From an uncultured Lachnospiraceae bacterium (GTDB lineage Bacteria; Bacillota; Clostridia; Lachnospirales; Lachnospiraceae), in contig CAMBLG010000013.1 of assembly GCA_945868435.1 (NCBI GenBank), positions 1-64,000 of the forward strand: a stretch of 64,000 bases of DNA, given 5' to 3'. The position numbers and the translations under genes were made by a program. Positions 41,009 to 50,356 of this stretch are shown one piece after another. Each line of letters starts with the position of its first letter. The stretch's first letter is position 1. Below the pieces are notes generated by a model. The model was not told where the DNA came from. It ran no database searches and was given only the letters and a program-made list of their open reading frames with translations.

Positions 41009-43990
41009 CTAATCTAAAAGCCCCTGCACCGACTGGATGAAGCTTTCCGCTATGTGATACAAGCGTGTCGTCTGCACCGGGTTTCGTTCCCCGGTATTTT
41101 CGGCCAGCTCACCTGCATCCCGAAGCTTTGCCTCTCTTTGCAGTCCCGCCATCTCGTAATGCTGCAGTGACAGATCCGATACATATGCAACCGACAGATC
41201 CACGGCTTCTGGCTCCCCCTCCACTTCCTGCATCGCGGAAGCCAGAAGTCCGAGATTATCCGCAAACAACTGTCTGGTCTCTTCACTGTCCACCGCAATC
41301 ATACCGGACACCGAATGTTCCTTTGCCTGAAATGAAGCCGCAACGCTTCCCATACGGCCGCTCTGGAACAGGATATCCACCATGCCCTTTTCTTCCTTGC
41401 CCCGGACGATCTTTAAGGATACTCCCGTAACAGAATCCCCGGTTTGAATCGGAACCATATAGCTCTCCTCTTTGGCCTTTTGGGCACAGAGGCTGAACTG
41501 GCAGCTCATCTGTCGGAGCTCCCGCACATCCAACGACCGCACAGATGGATCCTCGATCAGCATGGTATCCATAACATGCTCCGCCACATCCGCAAGCTTC
41601 TCCTGGGCATCCGCCAACGCTTCCGGATTCTTAAGCGCTTCTCCGAATTCTTCCAGGACCTTTGCCTTTAAGTCCGCAATCATTTCCACAGAATCTTTGG
41701 AAAAAGCACCGCTTTTCCACAATCGGTCCATCATTTGATTGGGTTTTCGGAGCATCTCGGATGCCGCCATGAGATTTGCAAAGTTGTTGGCGACATCATA
41801 GCGCTCCAGGTATGCATACACATCTTCGGAGCTTTGCATCGCCTGCTGGGCCATAGCCAGCTGCTCCTTCACATAGGCCTCACCGGCTTCCTCCTCCGCC
41901 TGCGAACTGTCCAGTTCCGCAAGCGCTTCCGCCAATTGCTCCGGTGTCATATTTTCCCATGCTCCATCCGAAAGCTGTGACAGCTTATCCGGCGTGATAC
42001 GATCCATGACATCTCTTATACAATTCTGCTGGAAACCTGCCTCAATCTGTGCATCGATGCGTGGGCCTTTTTCCTTCGCCTGCACACCGCCAAATTCATC
42101 GTCCACCGTGTAATCCATTCCGCCTTTTCGCGCGGAGCGCATGGCTGTCAGCAGATTACGCATGGTAATGTCACTGCCCTGATTCATAAGCGCTCCCAGC
42201 GCAGCACCATCCGTCTTCTCCACCTGCGCGATGAGGCGGTAGATACCGATATAACTGCTTCTCTCCTCCTCGGAAATCTCCTGATTCTGCTCCAGCTTCC
42301 ATAAGAATTTGCTGAAACGCTCCTCATAATCATTTCCGGTTTCTTCCTTGATCTGCTCTGCCGCCCGGTTCAACTCTTCCAGCGTCATATCCAGCGGATT
42401 TTCGCCTTTTCGGATCATCTCGACGGTCACCGCCGGTGTCATATTCTTAAATGCCCGCTGCATCTCTTCGTCTGCCGCTTTTACCGCATTGATGTTTTCC
42501 TCCGTGATGGCGGTCTCATTGTATGCCAAAATGCGCACTGCCCTACGGTTCGCTTCACTTATATCCATCCCCACATCCTTGAGAATGTCATCCACGTTGC
42601 GAAAGGCCTTGCTCATGCTGTCACCCATGTCACGGCGCGGCGCTGTCATCAAGGTTTCGTAACGCTCATTTGCCTCGGCCAGCTCCCTCTGCAGCGTTGC
42701 TCCGGCGCTGTGCAGCTCCTCAACGGTTGCCTCGTGGCTCACCTGCCCCAACACATAAGCAGGCTGACTCTTCATTTCTTCAAATACTGCCGCTGTATCC
42801 ACACAGAGTTCTATATTTTCGTCACTGGCTTCCACACCCTCGCTGGTCAGGAGCGCCTCATAATACTGTTTCTCCTGTTCCTTTAAGTCTTCTACCAGCT
42901 CCTCCAGCGGCTTCGTGTCCACCTCCATGCCACGCTTCAACATTGCCCGGTTGGCCTCCGTCGTCATGGCAAGGCGCGTTTCTTCCAACTGTCGTCTCGC
43001 TGTGATCATAAGAGCCTGCTCCGGGCGCTTCCCGTTCGTTATGGCCTTCGCCATGGAATCCACCACGCCATTCCAGTCGATGGTACCCTCCTGAAGCTGC
43101 GCAGATAAGTCTTTCAACTGCCCCAGATAGACAAGGTTCTCCCCCGTCAACGGAATCTGATGCGCGATCAGCCACCTGCTATCCTCCATGGTTTCATCCG
43201 TAACTTCCAATCCGGCTTCTTCAATGATGCCGACAATCTGCTCCTCGATGGCGTCAAAATCAATGCCTGCCGCATACGCGTCGGACTCAGATGTACCGCC
43301 GCCATTGCAGTGCTCTGCCGTATATAGATTTCGAATGGTTGGCTCCAATGCATTTTTCAACAGATAAGCCATGGCATCCTCACTCACACCGGTCATTCCC
43401 GCCACCTGCGAGAGTGCTGCCACGCTATCCTCGATATTTGCCTCTGTTGTCGGAAGGTCATTGATCTGCAGTGCGCGCATGATCTGCTCCACCACTGCTG
43501 CACTCCCGGTAATCTCTTCAAGCTGCTCCCTGCTTAAGCTATCCCCATAGCAAGAGATGTCCACACCCGCCTTGGCAAGGGTTGCCTTAATCTTATCTGT
43601 CACCGTAATAATCGTATGGCTGTCGGTGTCCATCAGAGAATAGCCTTCCTCCTCCATCTTCTTTAAGTCCTCTTCCGATGTGGTATTTGCAATAACGGCC
43701 ATCTCGTTTCTACGGCTTTCCGCAGACTGGTTCTGTGCTTCCGACAACTCTTCCACCACGGTCTGCTCCTTATCCTCTTCCGCCTTCATCGGATTCTGAT
43801 AGGTCGCCTCCGCCATATTGATGGTTCCCGCCGCCGACACCCCTGCCAGCTTCTCATACTTCTCTTTTTGGACACCAAAAGCGCTCCCGCTCTCCGGCAT
43901 GTTGGCCTGATAAGCAAGAACGCCTTTTCCCATGTCTGTATTCACATTGTGGTTTACATTTTCCCACAGCTTGGTCTGCTCTACGTGCAT
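41009..43990 (-). CDS. DUF6240-type protein, possible FliK-like flagellar factor
   Basis: A 993-residue, mostly helical and acidic protein with no signal peptide or membrane helix. GGGAGA lies before ATG. It corresponds to what I know as DUF6240, found in motile Lachnospiraceae. Repeated helical segments cover most of it; the last ~150 residues (SYMVPIQTGDSVTGVSLKIVRG, VDILFQSGRMGSVAASFQA, RQLFADNLGLLASAM) resemble the C-terminal domain of FliK hook-length control proteins. A sigma-28-type promoter (44042-44068) places it in the late flagellar regulon. The FliK analogy is inference. Confidence 0.7.
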   Translation of the reverse strand: MHVEQTKLWENVNHNVNTDMGKGVLAYQANMPESGSAFGVQKEKYEKLAGVSAAGTINMAEATYQNPMKAEEDKEQTVVEELSEAQNQSAESRRNEMAVIANTTSEEDLKKMEEEGYSLMDTDSHTIITVTDKIKATLAKAGVDISCYGDSLSREQLEEITGSAAVVEQIMRALQINDLPTTEANIEDSVAALSQVAGMTGVSEDAMAYLLKNALEPTIRNLYTAEHCNGGGTSESDAYAAGIDFDAIEEQIVGIIEEAGLEVTDETMEDSRWLIAHQIPLTGENLVYLGQLKDLSAQLQEGTIDWNGVVDSMAKAITNGKRPEQALMITARRQLEETRLAMTTEANRAMLKRGMEVDTKPLEELVEDLKEQEKQYYEALLTSEGVEASDENIELCVDTAAVFEEMKSQPAYVLGQVSHEATVEELHSAGATLQRELAEANERYETLMTAPRRDMGDSMSKAFRNVDDILKDVGMDISEANRRAVRILAYNETAITEENINAVKAADEEMQRAFKNMTPAVTVEMIRKGENPLDMTLEELNRAAEQIKEETGNDYEERFSKFLWKLEQNQEISEEERSSYIGIYRLIAQVEKTDGAALGALMNQGSDITMRNLLTAMRSARKGGMDYTVDDEFGGVQAKEKGPRIDAQIEAGFQQNCIRDVMDRITPDKLSQLSDGAWENMTPEQLAEALAELDSSQAEEEAGEAYVKEQLAMAQQAMQSSEDVYAYLERYDVANNFANLMAASEMLRKPNQMMDRLWKSGAFSKDSVEMIADLKAKVLEEFGEALKNPEALADAQEKLADVAEHVMDTMLIEDPSVRSLDVRELRQMSCQFSLCAQKAKEESYMVPIQTGDSVTGVSLKIVRGKEEKGMVDILFQSGRMGSVAASFQAKEHSVSGMIAVDSEETRQLFADNLGLLASAMQEVEGEPEAVDLSVAYVSDLSLQHYEMAGLQREAKLRDAGELAENTGERNPVQTTRLYHIAESFIQSVQGLLD

Positions 43991-44041
43991 ATGCTCTCCC
44001 GTATACCTGTTTCTGCGATTCTGAACTAATTCTTATTGCAT

Positions 44042-44068
44042 ATATCGGCGAGACTTCCGCTGCACTTA
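44042..44068 (-). promoter_or_regulatory. Sigma-28-type promoter for the DUF6240 gene
   Basis: Minus strand TAAG, exactly 15 bases, GCCGATAT, against consensus TAAA-N15-GCCGATAA. It is about 50 bases upstream of the start at 43990, better matched at the -10 box than the flagellin promoter. Confidence 0.75.
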
Positions 44069-44078
44069 AGTCACAACT

Positions 44079-44657
44079 TCACAGTTCAATTTCCCTTACC
44101 ACTTCATTCGGACTGTCGCACAGGATTTCAATCAATGGCTCCTTTGTCCGCTCTTTTGAGAAATAGCGCTTTGCCATCTCAAAGACTGCATCTGTCTCAT
44201 TCTTCTCCATGGCTTCCATTGCAAGATTATAGAACTGCTGATCATAACGATATACCCTGCTCTCATCTACCCCCACTTCCAACAAGCAGACCTGCTCCCT
44301 GGTAAAGGTTCCGTCCTTTAGGCAATCCTCGTAGAGATACTGTTTTGCCGCGTCTATATCATCGCAATAATACACGCAGTTTAACCGGCTTACGGAATCC
44401 GATGCAAACTGCGTCTTTCTGACGTATTCAAAAATCCCCTCTACCGCATCTTTCTGATAGTTCTCGTATTTCCGAAGCTTTAAATTGCACAATTCTCTCG
44501 AAAAATACATCGTTGAAAAAAGCACCGCGTCAAACACATCCCTCCCTTTTTCCAAGGCTAAGATATATGGCTCCGCGAATTGATAGTGCCTTGCATAATC
44601 GTTGATCAGTGACTTATCTCCGCGATAAGAATCCACGGAATAATGATATAAAAGCAT
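44079..44657 (-). CDS. Unknown protein with DUF2441-like N-terminus
   Basis: A 192-residue soluble protein starting MLLYHYSVDSYRGD, the type of start seen in DUF2441 and other ADP-ribosyltransferase-like families (a YHYS/YHxT strand). VRKTQFASDSVSRLNCVYYCDDIDAAKQYL and the EVGVDESRVYRYD strand fit the same fold, but I cannot show catalytic residues. No neighbouring gene suggests a substrate. It sits alone between the DUF6240 promoter and the DUF4190-like gene. Confidence 0.5.
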   Translation of the reverse strand: MLLYHYSVDSYRGDKSLINDYARHYQFAEPYILALEKGRDVFDAVLFSTMYFSRELCNLKLRKYENYQKDAVEGIFEYVRKTQFASDSVSRLNCVYYCDDIDAAKQYLYEDCLKDGTFTREQVCLLEVGVDESRVYRYDQQFYNLAMEAMEKNETDAVFEMAKRYFSKERTKEPLIEILCDSPNEVVREIEL

Positions 44658-44739
44658 GCTTTATTCCCTCAATTTCATCTATCTTTCTGAATATCATTTG
44701 ATAATACCTCTATCCCTTACTACTGTGGCTTTGAATTGA

Positions 44740-45336
44740 TTACCTCTTCGTGGAATTAAGCAAGTCGGATAATTCAACCGCATCCTTATACGAATCGGCT
44801 GTTACATTGCATCTTCCATCCTCAATCACTGTCACAATGTTTGGATTCATCAGCATCTCATCATTTACATACATACCAATGCACTCTCCTATATGTTCCT
44901 CTGTAATGGTCTTAAACTCTGACGCGGCAGTTTCATCAAACACGATTTCTACTGCGTAGCTTGTCCCACTGGAACCATTCTCAAACGTTACAATGCCTGC
45001 TTCCTGCACTCCACCTTCCAGCAAGATATTTCCATCCTCGTCTCTCAGAGAAAAAACGTTTTCCTGCTGAAAAAAGAGTTGACCCTTATATCCCATATAT
45101 GCACCGATTGATGCATTGGCAATTGTCAACACCAGAGATATGATACACAGTACAATTCCCGCAACAGCGCGCTTCCTTGCCCCCTTTTTGATACCGACAA
45201 TGCCCAACACAAGTCCAACCACACCTACCGGCAGCCCAATAATTGGCAATATCCACGCAAGCAATCCCACAAGTCCTAACACAAGTGCCGCAATGGATAA
45301 CCCTTTCTTTTCCTTCACCAAATTCATCATTTTCAC
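44740..45336 (-). CDS. DUF4190 membrane protein with SecD P1-head-like domain
   Basis: A 198-residue protein. Residues 10-95 form the two-helix DUF4190 region (LSIAALVLGLVGLLAWILPIIG, GLVLGIVGIKKGARKRAVAGI). The remainder, from about 115, resembles the SecD/SecF P1 head: SGTSYAVEIVFDETAASEFKTI, then IGMYVNDEMLMNPNIVTVIEDGRCNVT with the typical Asp/Pro pattern. In this arrangement the head would face outward. The function is unknown; the fold match suggests peptide or precursor handling. GAAGGAGGG precedes ATG. Confidence 0.75.
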   Translation of the reverse strand: MKMMNLVKEKKGLSIAALVLGLVGLLAWILPIIGLPVGVVGLVLGIVGIKKGARKRAVAGIVLCIISLVLTIANASIGAYMGYKGQLFFQQENVFSLRDEDGNILLEGGVQEAGIVTFENGSSGTSYAVEIVFDETAASEFKTITEEHIGECIGMYVNDEMLMNPNIVTVIEDGRCNVTADSYKDAVELSDLLNSTKR

Positions 45337-45390
45337 CCTCCTTCTTGCTATTATCCCAATCCCTATTGGATATCTTTATTATAGCAAAAA

Positions 45391-45421
45391 CGCAGTAAAA
45401 TCAAAGATAGATTTTACTGCG
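45391..45421. repeat. Perfect 12-bp inverted repeat upstream of the DUF4190-like gene
   Basis: CGCAGTAAAATC, 7 bases, GATTTTACTGCG. It overlaps the -35 area of the promoter for the minus-strand gene starting at 45336 (TATAAT at about 45378-45383), so it may be an operator. Confidence 0.55.
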
Positions 45422-45432
45422 CATCACCTTAT

Positions 45433-45628
45433 GGGTCTCAGGAACTCTTTCTCTCTCTGAGACCCACGGCGTCCACTTTTTCACTGGCGAATTTTCATTT
45501 TGACGAGCCTGCTCGGGTCTCAGGAACACTTTCTCTCTCTGAGACCCACGGCACCCACTTTCTCACTGACATTTTTCTATTTTGTTTACTCGCTTGGGTC
45601 TCAGGAAGTAAAAATTCGCCTAAGACCC
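45433..45628. repeat. Three 33-bp GGGTCTCAG hairpins spaced 81-82 bp apart
   Basis: Hairpins at 45433-45465, 45515-45547 and 45596-45628 each start GGGTCTCAGGAA and end in (C)TGAGACCC or TAAGACCC. Copies 1 and 2 differ at two positions within the hairpin, and the bases between them (ACGGC-CCCACTTT-TCACTG) are also repeated, so this is a tandem array of about 82 bp. No gene is present and no U-tract follows. Confidence 0.8.
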
Positions 45629-45842
45629 AAAAGAAGATATTTGACCATATGAAGATATGTTTCCGGAAAAATATGAGAAGAATGTAAAAGTATATTTACG
45701 GAAAATGGATAAAAACTGTATAAGAATTTGATTTATGGAAAACGCATGAAAAGTGGATGAAATAAGCAAAAACACTGGCTTTACAGGGTTAGTGTAAAAC
45801 CAGTGCTAATTGAACGAAAGAATGAAATGAAAGAATTATATA

Positions 45843-47750
45843 CTAGAACTTAAACACGGCCACGCCATACGCCGGAAGTGGATAGGCAATGGAGTATTTA
45901 CGGTTGTCACTCTCCACCTTCTCCGGCTTGTAGCTGTCCGGACGATTCTTGTCAGAGCCGCCAAACTTCGGATCCTCGCTGTTCAAGATCAGCTTGTAGG
46001 TCTTGCGCTTTGGAACACCGACGCGGTAGTCGTCACGCGCCACCGGAGTAAAGTTAATGACAAAAAGCAGATTGTTCTTGCCGTCCTCGCTCTTTCTTAT
46101 GAAACTGAAAATGCTGCGCTCTCTGTCGTCGGCATTGATCCACTCAAAGCCGCCCCAGCTTGTATCCAGCTCATACATACAGCGGTTCTTGCGGTAAATA
46201 TGTAACAGCTCCTTTACCCAATCCTGAATCTTCTTGTGATTCGGATCCTCTAAAAGATACCAGTCGAGCTCCCGCTTCTCGCTCCACTCCTGAGACTGGG
46301 CGAATTCCTGTCCCATGAACAAAAGCTTTTTGCCGGAATGGCCCATCATGAACGCATATCCTGCCATAAGGTTCTTGAACTTGTCACCCTCTAAGCCCGG
46401 CATCTTGTTGAGCATGGAGCATTTGAGATGTACCACTTCATCATGAGACAACACAAGAATATACTTCTCGCTCTCGTTATAGCTCATGGCAAACGTCATC
46501 TTGTTGTGGTTATCCTTACGGAAATACGGATCCAGCTTCATGTAATCCAGGAAGTCATGCATCCAGCCCATATTCCACTTGTAGCTGAAATTCAATCCGT
46601 CCTTCTCTGCCGGTCCGGTTACCATTGGCCATGCGGTGGACTCCTCCGCAATCATGACCGCCCCCGGATTACGGCCGAGAATCAAGGTATTAATATGCTT
46701 GAAAAACTCAATTGCTTCCAGATTTTTGTTGCCGCCATAGATATTTGGAACCCACTGTCCGTCCTGCTTGCCGTAGTCGAGATACAACATGGATGCCACC
46801 GCATCCACACGCAGGCCGTCAATGTGGTAATTCTCTACCCACATCAAAGCACTTCCAATCAGGAAGTTCTTGGTCTCATTCTTGCTGTAATCGAAAATCT
46901 TTGTTCCCCAATCCGGATGCTCACCCTTTCTCGGATCTGCATACTCGTAGGTCGGTGTGCCGTCAAACATCGCCAGACCATGCGCATCCCTCGGAAAATG
47001 CGCCGGTACCCAGTCAAGAATGACTCCAATCTTGTTCCGGTGGAACTCGTTCACCAGATACGCAAAATCCTCCGGCGTTCCGTAGCGGGAAGTCGGTGCA
47101 TAGTATCCCGTTACCTGATAGCCCCAGGATCCATCAAATGGATACTCGGAAATCCCCATAAGCTCCACGTGGGTGTATCCCATCTCCTTCACATACGGAA
47201 TCAAGGCCTTGGCAAGCTCTCGATAGCTATAAAAACCGCCGTCCTCTCCCCCGCCGGGATGACGCATCCAGGAACCGGGATGAACCTCGTAGATTGCCAT
47301 GGGCTGCTTATAAACAGTTTCCTGGGTCAGAGATTTTCTCTCTTTCATCCAGGCATCATCTGACCACTGGAAATGGTCAATATCTGCCACAATAGAAGCG
47401 GTCTCCGGACGAACCTGTGCATAGGTTGCATACGGATCTGCCTTGTAATGCTTGGTTCCATCCTGTGCAATAATCAGAAACTTGTACATTGCTCCAAGCT
47501 CCACACCCGGAATAAACAATTCGTACACGCCCATGGTCTCCGGCTTCACCCGCTTCATCTCATGGGAAGTCTCATTCCAATCGTTGAAGTCTCCAATCAC
47601 AAACACCTGCGCCGCATGCGGTGCCCATACATCAAAGCACACTCCCTTCTTGCGGCCCTCCGTCATCCGGTGTGCACCCATCTTGCGGTAAATGTCGTAA
47701 TGGGTTGCCTGTCCGAACAGATAACAGTCCATCTCTGTGAAATTGCTCAT
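45843..47750 (-). CDS. glgB: 1,4-alpha-glucan branching enzyme
   Basis: A 635-residue GH13 enzyme that makes alpha-1,6 branches in glycogen. A CBM48-type domain (about 30-120) precedes the barrel, with DWVPAHFPRD, GLRVDAVASMLYLDYG (nucleophile Asp), MIAEESTAWP (acid Glu) and LSHDEVVH (third Asp). Length is usual. No other glycogen gene is near; it is downstream of the TPR/AAA-type gene and separated from it by 30 bases, so they share a transcript. Confidence 0.95.
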   Translation of the reverse strand: MSNFTEMDCYLFGQATHYDIYRKMGAHRMTEGRKKGVCFDVWAPHAAQVFVIGDFNDWNETSHEMKRVKPETMGVYELFIPGVELGAMYKFLIIAQDGTKHYKADPYATYAQVRPETASIVADIDHFQWSDDAWMKERKSLTQETVYKQPMAIYEVHPGSWMRHPGGGEDGGFYSYRELAKALIPYVKEMGYTHVELMGISEYPFDGSWGYQVTGYYAPTSRYGTPEDFAYLVNEFHRNKIGVILDWVPAHFPRDAHGLAMFDGTPTYEYADPRKGEHPDWGTKIFDYSKNETKNFLIGSALMWVENYHIDGLRVDAVASMLYLDYGKQDGQWVPNIYGGNKNLEAIEFFKHINTLILGRNPGAVMIAEESTAWPMVTGPAEKDGLNFSYKWNMGWMHDFLDYMKLDPYFRKDNHNKMTFAMSYNESEKYILVLSHDEVVHLKCSMLNKMPGLEGDKFKNLMAGYAFMMGHSGKKLLFMGQEFAQSQEWSEKRELDWYLLEDPNHKKIQDWVKELLHIYRKNRCMYELDTSWGGFEWINADDRERSIFSFIRKSEDGKNNLLFVINFTPVARDDYRVGVPKRKTYKLILNSEDPKFGGSDKNRPDSYKPEKVESDNRKYSIAYPLPAYGVAVFKF

Positions 47751-47780
47751 ACTTATACCCCTCCACTTGCCTTACTATTT

Positions 47781-50279
47781 CTATTCAAAGTCCTTCTCTC
47801 TTAGTACAATCCGGTCGTCATCCGTATAGCGGCTGGCTGTGAGAATGCTGAAATATTTCTTCATTCCACCGTGAGCCTCTTTCTCAATTGCCTCATCGAC
47901 AATCTCCTTGACCTCCGTAAGCGTCGTATCCTGATCCAGTCTTTGAATATTACTGATGCGGTTGTACAATGCCAAAACCGCCATCTCATCAATCTCATAT
48001 CCCAGCTCCTTCGAGTAAGAGCGGGCAAACGCTACCAATTCATCATTGCTGAAAATCGGTACGGTAATCTTCTCTGTAAACTTCTTTGCAAAACCCTCAT
48101 CCTGAGAAAGCGCCTTCTTGATCCCCTTGGAAGTTCCTTCCAGAATGATCAGAATTCCGCTGCTGTCCTGCTCCAGAAGCAGGGACAACGTTACAATTGA
48201 CTGTCTGGAAAGCTCCCCGGCATTCTCTATGATCAGGCAACCACCGGCCACCTTGCGAAGCAGCTGGCCAATGTCCTTCTTGTTCAGTGCCTCCGCCTGG
48301 ATCTTGCCAATCTTATCGTTTGGACGTCCAATTCCATCCTGTAAAACTTTAATGATGCTGGTGGCGAGTGTCGTCTTGCCGCAGCACTGTCCGCCCTGAA
48401 TGATCAGGTTGCCGGTTCTGGCAGTAGCATCCTTCTCCAGATGCCTTGTCACCCCGGTCAATGCCTGGCACAACTGGCCTTCCATTCCTTTTACCGGAAT
48501 AAAATAAGAGAATATCTTCTTCTGCTCATCTGTGAGCTTATCAATTACTTTTGTCTCATCGGATTCATCGTCATCGTCCAGATCCTCCGGCAATTTGATC
48601 TCCGGCATTCGCAGAGTCTTAGCCTTCCAGCGCTCCGTAATTCCCTTCGGCTTCTTCGCGCTTGCTTCTTCCGCAGGCTTTGCCTCCGGTTCTGCCTTCT
48701 CCTCAGGAGCTGCTACTTCCTCATCTGCAAGTAGGTCGCTCTCCCTGAAATTCAGCTCATCCTCCGACTCAGAAAGCGGTTCACCCTCATCGGTAATCTG
48801 CTCTTCTTCCGGCTCCAACAGCAATGGTTCCTCATCCGAAACCGGCTCGCTCTCATCCAGCAATTCCTGCTCCAACAGCGCATCATCGATGGAATCGGTA
48901 TCCGCCGCCAGAAGTTCGTCCTCCGATATGATTTCCACGCCATCTGCGATACTCTCTGCATCGACTGCCATGTCCAAATCTGCCGGTTCTTCTATATCCG
49001 TCTGCAGCACAGCCTCCGGCGCCGGTGCTTCCACAGCCGTCTCCGGCTTCTCCTGCAGATACTCCTCCTCCAGAAGCTCCCGCGGTGTTACCCCCGCATC
49101 CAGCTTTGGAATCACATCCGTCAGACGATCCATAATATCACCGGCCTGCTGCAGTGCACGCGCCTTGGCGGACTCCAACTTGCGCTGCTCCGCTTCCTGT
49201 AAAGCGGCTTCTGCAGCCCGCTTGGTGCGCTCCCATTCCTCCAGCACTTCCTCAATGGTAATCTGCCCGGTAATCTGTCGCTCCAGCTGCGCCTGTTCAT
49301 CCATCATCAAGCTGATCTGACCATCGGAATCTTCTCCCAAAAGCTCCTGAAAATTAATCTTCAGGGAACCATCGATCTCTTCATCAGTCTCAATATGAGT
49401 CCCCTCACCGGCTGTCTCCTCCTTCGGAAGCTTCAGATATGGAATCTCCTCTACCATGCGGTTGATATTGTCCAGCGTGTCCGCCACTGTGGACTTCTCT
49501 GTCGCATCGATAATCTGTTGCATTCCCTTGGCAATCTCTTCCTGAAGATTCACGGTATTAAAGCGCTCCGGGTTCACGTCCACCTGTGGGATCGTCACCG
49601 GCTCATGAGCATACTCACCCGCGCGCTGCATTTCCTCAATATTGATATGCGTATAGCCGTCCTTTGCCTGACGGAAAGAGCGATACTTCTCTTCCTGCGC
49701 CTTAGTCAACGGCTGATAAAGCATCTTGAGCTCCAGCGCCCGCTCCACATACGGACCGTCGCCAAACCAGAGTATCAGCTCGTCACAGGCATCGATACAC
49801 TTGTCGCTCATCCCTGCCTTGTGATAGAGATAAGCCAGTTCATATGCCCATTCTTCCGTATACTCCTGCTCCCGCAGTTCTTCCAGAATCGGAATCAACT
49901 CCCGATATGAAGCCCCTTGCGCTTTCTTGATATCATAGCGCAGTACATATTTTAAATTATCGTGTGGCGCAATCTCCACAAACTCATCATAATAATCCTG
50001 TGCTGCCTGAAAATCCTGCATCTTGACGGCAACCTCAGCCAGGCGGTAAATAATTCCGCGCCCGATCGGAGAACGGTCATACGCCATCAGAAGTACATCC
50101 CGGCTGTCCTCATAACGTCCGGTCTTCTCGTATATCTCTCCCGCCCGAAGAAGTGCTGTCGGATTCTTAACCTTGTTCCAGTTCATACTATCCGCGATGT
50201 CCGCAGCCTCTTCGTATTTCTCCTCTGCAAAAAGGCTCTTCATCTGGTCCAGCTTCAGGTTGTATTCGTATTTATCCAA
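47781..50279 (-). CDS. TPR protein with C-terminal AAA-like P-loop domain
   Basis: An 832-residue protein. Residues 1-220 are TPR-like helical repeats (EEAADIADSMNWNKVKNP, YEDSRDVLLMAYDRSP, FQAAQDYYDEFVEIAP); 230-590 is a long acidic Glu/Asp/Ala linker; 600-832 is a P-loop ATPase-like domain with GGQCCGKTTLA, then GGCLIIENAGELS where the Walker B Asp-Glu is replaced by Glu-Asn. It resembles CbxX/SpoVK-type AAA proteins of Lachnospiraceae. Hydrolysis may be altered. The link with glgB is positional only. Confidence 0.75.
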   Translation of the reverse strand: MDKYEYNLKLDQMKSLFAEEKYEEAADIADSMNWNKVKNPTALLRAGEIYEKTGRYEDSRDVLLMAYDRSPIGRGIIYRLAEVAVKMQDFQAAQDYYDEFVEIAPHDNLKYVLRYDIKKAQGASYRELIPILEELREQEYTEEWAYELAYLYHKAGMSDKCIDACDELILWFGDGPYVERALELKMLYQPLTKAQEEKYRSFRQAKDGYTHINIEEMQRAGEYAHEPVTIPQVDVNPERFNTVNLQEEIAKGMQQIIDATEKSTVADTLDNINRMVEEIPYLKLPKEETAGEGTHIETDEEIDGSLKINFQELLGEDSDGQISLMMDEQAQLERQITGQITIEEVLEEWERTKRAAEAALQEAEQRKLESAKARALQQAGDIMDRLTDVIPKLDAGVTPRELLEEEYLQEKPETAVEAPAPEAVLQTDIEEPADLDMAVDAESIADGVEIISEDELLAADTDSIDDALLEQELLDESEPVSDEEPLLLEPEEEQITDEGEPLSESEDELNFRESDLLADEEVAAPEEKAEPEAKPAEEASAKKPKGITERWKAKTLRMPEIKLPEDLDDDDESDETKVIDKLTDEQKKIFSYFIPVKGMEGQLCQALTGVTRHLEKDATARTGNLIIQGGQCCGKTTLATSIIKVLQDGIGRPNDKIGKIQAEALNKKDIGQLLRKVAGGCLIIENAGELSRQSIVTLSLLLEQDSSGILIILEGTSKGIKKALSQDEGFAKKFTEKITVPIFSNDELVAFARSYSKELGYEIDEMAVLALYNRISNIQRLDQDTTLTEVKEIVDEAIEKEAHGGMKKYFSILTASRYTDDDRIVLREKDFE

Positions 50280-50321
50280 TTGTCGTCACCTCGTAAAAAA
50301 TAGGTCTAACTCACTATTTTT

Positions 50322-50350
50322 AGTGTACCATAGCGGACCCCAGATGTCAA
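50322..50350 (-). promoter_or_regulatory. Sigma-A promoter for the TPR/AAA-glgB unit
   Basis: Minus strand TTGACA, 17 bases, TACACT, just after the AI-2E transporter gene's stop and about 43 bases before the start at 50279. Confidence 0.75.
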
Positions 50351-50356
50351 AAACGA

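Larger units (their letters stand above)
45337..45842. other. 506-base gene-free region with tandem hairpins
   Basis: No protein gene is supported here, between glgB and the DUF4190-like gene. It contains a promoter-like TATAAT near 45380 (minus strand), a 12-bp perfect hairpin, and three spaced hairpins listed separately. The right end (45640-45840) is AT-rich with no recognisable signal. Confidence 0.6.

Noticed and set aside
45433-45628. CRISPR array
   Set aside because: Only three units, each an internal hairpin with similar rather than unique spacers, and no cas genes.
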